NCBI GenBank assembly: GCA_045593785.1
Contig: JAZNXH010000154.1
Coordinates: 1 to 45,063 of the forward strand
Length of the DNA: 45,063 bases
Source: SZUA-448 sp045593785
Lineage (GTDB): Bacteria > Bacillota > Clostridia > Lachnospirales > Lachnospiraceae
Reading direction: 5' to 3'
The position numbers were made by a program, and so were the translations under genes. How positions within the stretch are numbered: the stretch's first letter is position 1; each line of letters opens with the position of its first letter. Below, piece after piece: positions 39,578-45,063 of this stretch. Under the pieces are notes generated by a model. That model ran no database searches. It had not been told where the DNA came from and saw nothing but the letters and a program-made list of their open reading frames with translations.

Positions 39578-39606
39578 TTTATTCTTATTAGATTTTGGTA
39601 TATGTG

Positions 39607-40713
39607 TTACTGCTGACGGAACGCAATCTTTGCAAAATTATAAAAACCTAAGTACCAGATGTTGAAATCGTGTCCGCCCGGCAGAGTCTGCCAGGTAAAG
39701 TTCTCACCATCGACCAGTTTGTCAGTCAGTGCGGTCAGACCGGTGACTGCGGCACGTGCACTGGAAATTGCGATACCGTCTCCGGTTCCGCATACGGAAT
39801 AGAAGTAGTTGATATCGTAATCCTCAAAATTCTTCAGGCATTCTGCGATGGTAGATGCGTTGTAAGTGGTCGGGGCAGAGGAGAAGGTACCGAACCAGCT
39901 GATGATATCAAGGCATTCGCACAGACCGATGTTGGTGGTCTGCATGCCGCCCATGGAGAGACCTGCCATGGCACGATGGTCGCGGGCAGCGGTCAGATCA
40001 TAACCGTCTTCGCTGTATTCGGCATAGGTTGCATAATTAGCATCGATATACGGAATCAGATCATTTCTCAATTCTTTGCCGAAATCATAAAACGCCATCA
40101 TATCGGCATTCTTATTAGCAAAGTCAGCACTGGAACGGCCGTTCGCAGCTACGATGATAAACGGATCAATCAGTCCCTGCTCGTCGAGGTGATCCATGAT
40201 GGATTTTACCATGGAAGAACTGTTTATCATGCCCCATTCAGTCTCATCACCACCGATGCCGTGCATCAGATAGAGAACATTGTACTGCTTGGATTCGTCA
40301 TAGTTTCTCGGAAGATAAATGTAAGCTGACTTTGTTATCTCGGATTCGTCGCCATAGTAAGCCTTGGTAGTATAACTGATCTTCTCGATCTTACTCCCAT
40401 GCAGGAATAAATAGTTGTACATGTCGTACGGTACTTTTTCCAAAATTGCGTAAGGGTCTACAGGTTCTGCAGGCGTTGGACTCGGAGTCACGGTCGGCGT
40501 CGGTGTACTGGTCGGCAATTCCGTCGGGGACGGAATCACGGTCGGAGTGCTCGTTGGTACTTCGGTCGGTGTAATAATGTCCGGCTGTTCTGCAACCGTC
40601 GGCGTCGCCAGTACTGTGTCATTCTGTGTACTTGCCGGATCGCTTCCGCATGCTGTACAGGACAGAATCAGTAGTGTAAACAGTAATGTTGTGATAATTT
40701 TTGCTCGTTTCAT
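39607..40713 (-). CDS. CE1-type carbohydrate esterase lipoprotein (feruloyl or acetyl-xylan esterase)
   Basis: A secreted, lipid-anchored serine esterase of 368 residues. The signal peptide ends near Cys19/Cys22 (SCTAC), followed by a Pro/Thr/Ser linker (about 45-85). The catalytic domain is an alpha/beta hydrolase of the esterase D/CE1 group: VLYLMHGIGGDETEW (oxyanion region), nucleophile Ser253 in GLSMGG, an Asp in CGTGDG, and His in LPGGHDFNIWY. CE1 members remove ferulate or acetate from xylan side chains. The matching signal-plus-linker layout of the GH10 xylanase in this window suggests joint action at the cell surface. The linker resembles that of the xylanase but is not the same. The exact ester cleaved cannot be told. 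Confidence 0.9.
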   Translation of the reverse strand: MKRAKIITTLLFTLLILSCTACGSDPASTQNDTVLATPTVAEQPDIITPTEVPTSTPTVIPSPTELPTSTPTPTVTPSPTPAEPVDPYAILEKVPYDMYNYLFLHGSKIEKISYTTKAYYGDESEITKSAYIYLPRNYDESKQYNVLYLMHGIGGDETEWGMINSSSMVKSIMDHLDEQGLIDPFIIVAANGRSSADFANKNADMMAFYDFGKELRNDLIPYIDANYATYAEYSEDGYDLTAARDHRAMAGLSMGGMQTTNIGLCECLDIISWFGTFSSAPTTYNASTIAECLKNFEDYDINYFYSVCGTGDGIAISSARAAVTGLTALTDKLVDGENFTWQTLPGGHDFNIWYLGFYNFAKIAFRQQ

Positions 40714-40821
40714 AATCCCTCATCCGATGAAACATTCTATATCGAATGTTCATCTTTCCCTTCTATCAAAATTCCGCTTTATTTTATCATACATAGGAAA
40801 CGTGATGCAAGTAAAAAACAG

Positions 40822-40850
40822 TTGCACTGTGCCTTTTCAAATGGTATGAT
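40822..40850 (+). promoter_or_regulatory. Promoter for the NhaC-like gene
   Basis: TTGCAC (40822-40827), 17 bases, TATGAT (40845-40850) with an extended TGG element. Confidence 0.72.
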
Positions 40851-40925
40851 AAAAATGTTTAGTGTAGTAAAGCAACACCGTATTGCACTGGCAAAATGAT
40901 TGAGGTTTACACGATAGGAGGAGTT

Positions 40926-42580
40926 ATGACAAAGATGTTTTCTAAGAGAAGACTGCTGGCATACCTTGTGATTGCTGTAACGATGTTCTTAGCAGTACCC
41001 CAGTTACAGGCATTTGCAAGTGATGCAGAGGCAGTAGCGGATGCAGTACCCATGTATGCAACGTTCTGGGCACTGGTGCCGCCGATTATCGCAATTGTGC
41101 TGGCACTGATTACAAAGGAAGTATATTTCTCTTTGTTTATCGGTATTGTATTCGGCGCAATGTTCTATTCGAATTTCAGTTTTGAAGGTACGATTCAGAC
41201 CATTTTCGTAGATGGTATGATTGCGAAGATAACCGATGGCTGGAATGTTGGTATTCTGATTTTCCTTGTTATGCTGGGTATCATGGTATCCTTGATGAAC
41301 AAGGTAGGCGGCAGTGCTGCATACGGCCGCTGGGCAGCAACCAAGATTAAGGGAAGAAAAGGCGCGATGCTCTCTACGCTTGCACTCGGTGTGTTGATTT
41401 TCGTAGATGACTATTTCAACTGTCTTACGGTTGGTGTGTTATGCGTCCGGTAACCGATAAGTTTAAGGTGTCCAGAGCAAAACTTGCATACATCATCGAT
41501 GCAACCGCAGCTCCGGTATGTATCCTTGCTCCGATTTCTTCCTGGGCAGCAGCGGTATCCGGTCTGGTAGAGGGTGAGAGTGGTTTTGCACTGTTTGTGA
41601 AGGCAATTCCGTATAACTATTATGCACTGCTGACCCTTTTGATGATTGTTTTGATCGTTGTACTGAAAATTGATTTTGGTCCGATGAAGAAGCATGAATA
41701 TAACGCAATGAACAACGATGACCTTTACACGACTCCGGATCGTCCGTATGCAAATACAGAAGTAGAGGAGAAAGAGACCAAGGGTAAGGTAATCGACCTG
41801 ATTCTTCCGGTAGTTGTTCTGATTGTATGCTGTATCGTGGGTCTTCTTTATACCGGTGGTATTTTCGACGGCGTTGGTGTGATTGCTGCATTTGAAGCTT
41901 GTGATGCTGCAACCGGTCTGGTATTCGGTTCCTTTATTGCATTAGTTATTACGTTCCTGTTATATATCCCGAGAAAGGTTATCACTTTTACGGAATTTGC
42001 AAAGTCCTTCACCGAAGGTTTCTGTGCAATGGTTCCTGCAATCCTCATCTTGGTATTTGCTTGGACTCTGAGTGGTATGACCAGTCTTCTGGGTGCAGAT
42101 GTATATGTTGCAGGTATCGTTGAGAGCACCGCAGGTGCACTTGACCTGTTCCTTCCGGCAATTATCTTCGTGATTGCACTCGGACTTGCATTTGCAACCG
42201 GTACATCCTGGGGTACGTTCGGTATCCTGCTTCCGATTGTAATCGAAGTTCTGGTTCCGGGCAGTGAGCTGTTAACCATCTCCATCTCTGCATGTCTTGC
42301 AGGTGCGGTATGTGGTGACCACATTTCTCCGATTTCCGATACGACGATTATGGCATCGACCGGTGCGCAGTGTAACCACATCAACCATGTATCAACGCAG
42401 ATTCCGTATGCAATGGTTGTGGCAGCAGTATCCTTCGTATCTTACCTGATTGCAGCATTGATTCAGAACGTGGTAGTTTGTCTGCTGATTGCGATTGCAC
42501 TCATGGCAGGCACTCTGTTCATTATAAAACTGGTGCAGAACAGTAAAGCTGCGAAGACACAGGAAAGTGTCGCAGAGTAA
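40926..42580 (+). pseudogene. NhaC-family Na+/H+ antiporter, frameshifted
   Basis: NhaC-type antiporters exchange sodium for protons at the membrane. The reading frame begins at ATG 40926 (AGGAGGAG just upstream) and reaches DDYFNCLTVG, then shifts: the first frame stops at 41453, while the family sequence resumes in another frame as VMRPVTDKFKVSRAKLAYIIDATAAP from about 41438 to 42580. Relatives read LTVGSVMRPVTDK here, so one base is missing around 41432-41437 (the Ser codon). Both halves are otherwise well conserved with about 12 membrane segments, LAFATGTSWGTFGILLP and GDHISPISDTTIMAS. The clean, isolated lesion suggests a recent mutation or a sequencing error rather than an old pseudogene. 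The N-terminal stretch to about residue 32 may be a cleaved or uncleaved signal. Confidence 0.85.
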
Positions 42581-42610
42581 ATTGTAAGTGATTATATTTT
42601 ACATAAAAGC

Positions 42611-42648
42611 AAAGTCATATCCGGTAACGGATGTGGCTTTGTTTTTTT
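42611..42648 (+). terminator. Intrinsic terminator after the NhaC-like gene
   Basis: AAAGTCATATCCG-GTAA-CGGATGTGGCTTT (13 pairs, two of them G-T), followed by GTTTTTTT. Confidence 0.9.
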
Positions 42649-42702
42649 ATGCAAAGTCCGGCATAAATAAAAGAAAAATGCAAAAAAACGGAAGAAAATA
42701 TA

Positions 42703-42731
42703 ATGACATTCCAATGCGGGCGTGGTATAAT
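42703..42731 (+). promoter_or_regulatory. Promoter for the adenylate cyclase gene
   Basis: ATGACA (42703-42708), 17 bases, TATAAT (42726-42731). Confidence 0.7.
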
Positions 42732-42774
42732 AAAATGTCAACTTATAAATATAAGTAGAAAGTAGAGAGGTACG

Positions 42775-44604
42775 GTGATACGCATGAAAGAATTTGTCAA
42801 AAAAAGAGGAATTCAAGGGATTGTATTTGCATTGCTTATGGCCGTACTGGCATTTATCGGCGTCAGGTTTTCGGCGCTTGCTTCGGCAGACCATTTTCTG
42901 ATGGATAAGCTGTTCCAGAGACCTTCCAATTCTCCGGATATGCCGATTCATATTATTGCGATTGATGAGGCAACGCTGGCTGAGTTCGGACAGTACACTG
43001 ACTGGAGCCGTAGCGTGTATGCGGAGCTGATTGATAAGCTGTGCACCGATGAGTACGCTCCGGCGGTTATCGGTTTCGATATTTTGTTTACCGGAGAGAA
43101 AGATGCAGAAGGTGATGCAGCGTTTGCTGCCGCCTGTGAACGCGCCGGTAATGTTGTAGTGGCGTCGAATCTGGAATTTAAGAAGATTTTGGACGAGACA
43201 GAAGACGGAGTAAAGTTTGAAAACGCGGCGAATATTGACCGCGTGGTATACCCTTACGATGCTTTACGTGAACATGTAAGAATGGGATTTGCAAATAACG
43301 AAGAAGATGACAGTGATAATTATGTCCGTACCTTGTTTACCACCATTGACATTGGCGGCGGTGAGATGATGGACGGCTTTGCGCTGGCAATCTACCGGGC
43401 ATATAACGAAGCAACAGGAAGAGAGACGGAAGACTTTAGCCTGAGAAAATATAACAAGTATCGCTTTACCTATACCGGAGCACCGGGCGGATATCATGCC
43501 GTTTCCATGATTGATATCCTGAACGGAACCCGTGATGTGGCGGAATATGATGGAGAGATCGTAATGATCGGTGCATATGCAACCGGTTTTCAAGATTCTT
43601 TTTACGCTCCGAGTTCCCGTGGTGAGCAGATGTATGGTGTGGAAGTCCATGCCAATATCATCGAGGCACTTGACGAAGAAAAAATGCAGACTGACGTGAG
43701 CAGGAAATTGCTTGCCTTTGTCTATGCAATTGTTGCATTTGTTGTGGCGTATCTGGTGGCAGGCATGCCGCTTCTTAGCGGAGGCATTCTTACGGTAGCG
43801 ACCATCGCTCTCCAGATAATTGCCTGTGTGGTTCTTTATAAGAACGGGTATTATCTGTTGCTGTTGCCGCTTCCGGTTCTCATAATCCTGAGTTATGCGT
43901 ATGGTATCGTAATGCACTACCTGGCAGCGCACCGGGACAAAAAGCGCATCTCGGATGCATTTAAAAAATATGTGGCACCGCAGGTAGTAGAAGAAGTAGC
44001 AAAACGCGGTAATTATGAACTGAAACTTGGTGGGGAGAAGAAAGATATTGCAGTCCTGTTTGTCGATATCCGTGGATTTACACCGATGTCAGAGAGTCTG
44101 CAACCGGAACAGGTGGTAGAGATTCTGAACGAATATCTGGCACTGACAACCGGAGCAATCTTCAAGAACGGCGGTACGCTGGATAAGTTTATCGGTGATG
44201 CAACGATGGCGGTGTTTAATTCTCCGTTTGATCTGGATGACTATGTGTTCCGTGCGGTTTGTACGGCGTGGGATATCGCAGCAGGATCGAAGCGGATTGA
44301 GAAGATGTTCACGGAACGCTTTGGCAAGACGGTAAGCTATGGTATCGGCGTGAACTGTGGTGATGCCGTTATCGGAAATATTGGTTGTGATTTCCGTATG
44401 GACTATACGGCAATCGGCGATACCGTTAACACGGCGGCACGTCTTGAGAGTAACGCGAAAGCCGGTCAGATTCTGATCAGTGAATATGTCTACGAGCGCG
44501 TGAAAGACCGTGTGGAGGTAAACGAAATCGGGGAGATTCCGTTAAAGGGTAAAGCAAAAGGTGTCATGGTATATGAAGTAAAGTCTGTGCAGGGACATGA
44601 ATAA
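42775..44604 (+). CDS. CHASE2-domain class III adenylate cyclase
   Basis: A membrane sensor-cyclase of 609 residues. After a first membrane helix (about 13-35), an extracellular CHASE2 domain (about 40-300; PIHIIAIDEATLAEFG, YAPAVIGFDILF, GEIVMIGAYATGFQDSFYAP) would sense an unknown ligand. Three membrane helices follow (about 310-385), then a class III cyclase domain (about 410-590). The metal-binding Asp is in VLFVDIRGFT, the substrate Lys in LDKFIGDATMAVF, and YTAIGDTVNTAARLE completes the site. The Lys/Asp pair points to ATP, hence cAMP. GTG at 42775 lies 4 bases after GAGAGG; ATG at 42784 is the alternative, with worse spacing. No cAMP receptor protein lies in this window. Confidence 0.92.
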   Translation: MIRMKEFVKKRGIQGIVFALLMAVLAFIGVRFSALASADHFLMDKLFQRPSNSPDMPIHIIAIDEATLAEFGQYTDWSRSVYAELIDKLCTDEYAPAVIGFDILFTGEKDAEGDAAFAAACERAGNVVVASNLEFKKILDETEDGVKFENAANIDRVVYPYDALREHVRMGFANNEEDDSDNYVRTLFTTIDIGGGEMMDGFALAIYRAYNEATGRETEDFSLRKYNKYRFTYTGAPGGYHAVSMIDILNGTRDVAEYDGEIVMIGAYATGFQDSFYAPSSRGEQMYGVEVHANIIEALDEEKMQTDVSRKLLAFVYAIVAFVVAYLVAGMPLLSGGILTVATIALQIIACVVLYKNGYYLLLLPLPVLIILSYAYGIVMHYLAAHRDKKRISDAFKKYVAPQVVEEVAKRGNYELKLGGEKKDIAVLFVDIRGFTPMSESLQPEQVVEILNEYLALTTGAIFKNGGTLDKFIGDATMAVFNSPFDLDDYVFRAVCTAWDIAAGSKRIEKMFTERFGKTVSYGIGVNCGDAVIGNIGCDFRMDYTAIGDTVNTAARLESNAKAGQILISEYVYERVKDRVEVNEIGEIPLKGKAKGVMVYEVKSVQGHE

Positions 44605-44657
44605 ACAGGGATACCGGAGACGGTAGACAGATCATGTTAGAAAGACGGGGTGATTAG

Positions 44658-45063
44658 ATGAATTATCAGGGGAACTTACATTGTATTCCGCGGTTGGAGA
44701 ATCTGGAACAGTGGAAAGCAATTGCAGAGGAATATGAAGCAGCGTTTGAATATAAGGACTTTTTTATGCCGCAGTTATTAGATATGCCGGAACAGCTGGA
44801 GCATGTAATCCGGACATATGAGGAGTTGCCGCGTGAACGCAGTCAGGATACTTTGCATGGCGTGTTTTTTGATATCGTTATCGGCAGTGAAGACCGGCGC
44901 ATCGCAGAGGTGTGCGAATACCGCCTGCGCCAAAGCATGGATATTGCGGCACGCCTTGGCGCGAAAGCAGTGGTATTCCATACGAATTTTATCACGAACT
45001 TTAATGTGGCAAGCTACAAAAAACGCTGGGTTGAACACAATGCTATGTTGATACGGACGTTGC
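44658..45063 (+). CDS. Sugar phosphate isomerase/epimerase-like protein (5' part)
   Basis: The frame opens at ATG 44658 (GGGGTGAT upstream) and runs off the right edge after 135 codons. The visible part fits the start of a xylose isomerase-like TIM barrel (AP endonuclease family 2): IPRLENLEQWKAIAEEYEAAFEYKDFF, then LHGVFFDIVIGSEDRRIAEVCEYRLRQSMDIAARLGAKAVVFHTNF, in which a helix after a strand leads to the HTN metal-binding region. Substrate is unknown. It starts 53 bases after the cyclase gene and may share its transcript. Confidence 0.8.
   Translation, partial: MNYQGNLHCIPRLENLEQWKAIAEEYEAAFEYKDFFMPQLLDMPEQLEHVIRTYEELPRERSQDTLHGVFFDIVIGSEDRRIAEVCEYRLRQSMDIAARLGAKAVVFHTNFITNFNVASYKKRWVEHNAMLIRTL

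Noticed and set aside
41430..41455. Programmed -1 frameshift in the NhaC-like gene
   Set aside because: No slippery heptamer, downstream structure or internal Shine-Dalgarno is seen, and the family is not known for recoding.

Overview
The window looks like chromosomal DNA of a gut or rumen Lachnospiraceae (Clostridia, Bacillota). Supporting signs are the gene order clpX-lon-engB and rpmE-DUF1385-prmC-prfA, a DUF4364 protein, reverse rubrerythrin and rubredoxins, a VTC/DUF4956 pair, and secreted xylan-degrading lipoproteins with Pro/Thr linkers. The genus cannot be fixed from sequence alone. No rRNA, tRNA, CRISPR array or insertion sequence was seen.

Layout. 1-3475: end of clpX, then lon and engB. 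3483-5677 (minus): DUF4364 protein and a large repeat-containing lipoprotein, divergent from rho (6055-7494). 7555-12931: an AT-rich accessory island, the most interesting part of the window. It holds a 611-residue regulator with two XRE-type HTH domains and helical, TPR-like repeats. A convergent 43-codon gene follows, encoding an exported pheromone-like peptide that is too small for ordinary gene calling. After a large inverted repeat comes a rightward operon: a 24-residue precursor-like peptide, a strong hairpin, a creatininase-fold protein, a radical SAM/SPASM enzyme and an MFS transporter. I read this as a candidate quorum-sensing-controlled radical-SAM RiPP system with a logic loosely like mycofactocin (precursor, MftE-type peptidase, MftC-type radical SAM), but with a different precursor and no recognisable RRE protein.

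12950-20286: rpmE with a structured leader, a DUF1385 protein, prmC, prfA, a GH10 xylanase lipoprotein, a TrmH-family methyltransferase and a membrane protein. 20384-22445: a peroxide-stress block in which a PerR-like Fur protein and reverse rubrerythrin have near-identical promoter/operator layouts, followed by a flavin reductase-rubredoxin fusion and a small rubredoxin. 22556-28096: a STAS-like protein, pgi, VTC and DUF4956 proteins, and an EAL protein with a degenerate GGDEF domain. 28077-28694 has no convincing gene but holds a cluster of DnaA-box-like sites. Then come hpf, secA, prfB (with its programmed +1 frameshift) and a CheW-like protein.

33830-39471 (minus): an SOS-type uvrB-uvrA-yfbR-like operon with a perfect GAAC-N4-GTTC box upstream of uvrB. 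39607-40713 (minus): a CE1-type esterase lipoprotein that probably works with the xylanase on feruloylated or acetylated xylan. 40926-42580: an NhaC-type antiporter gene interrupted by a one-base frameshift. 42775-44604: a CHASE2-adenylate cyclase. 44658 to the edge: start of a sugar phosphate isomerase/epimerase-like gene. Functions come from motifs and family knowledge read by eye; no database search was run.
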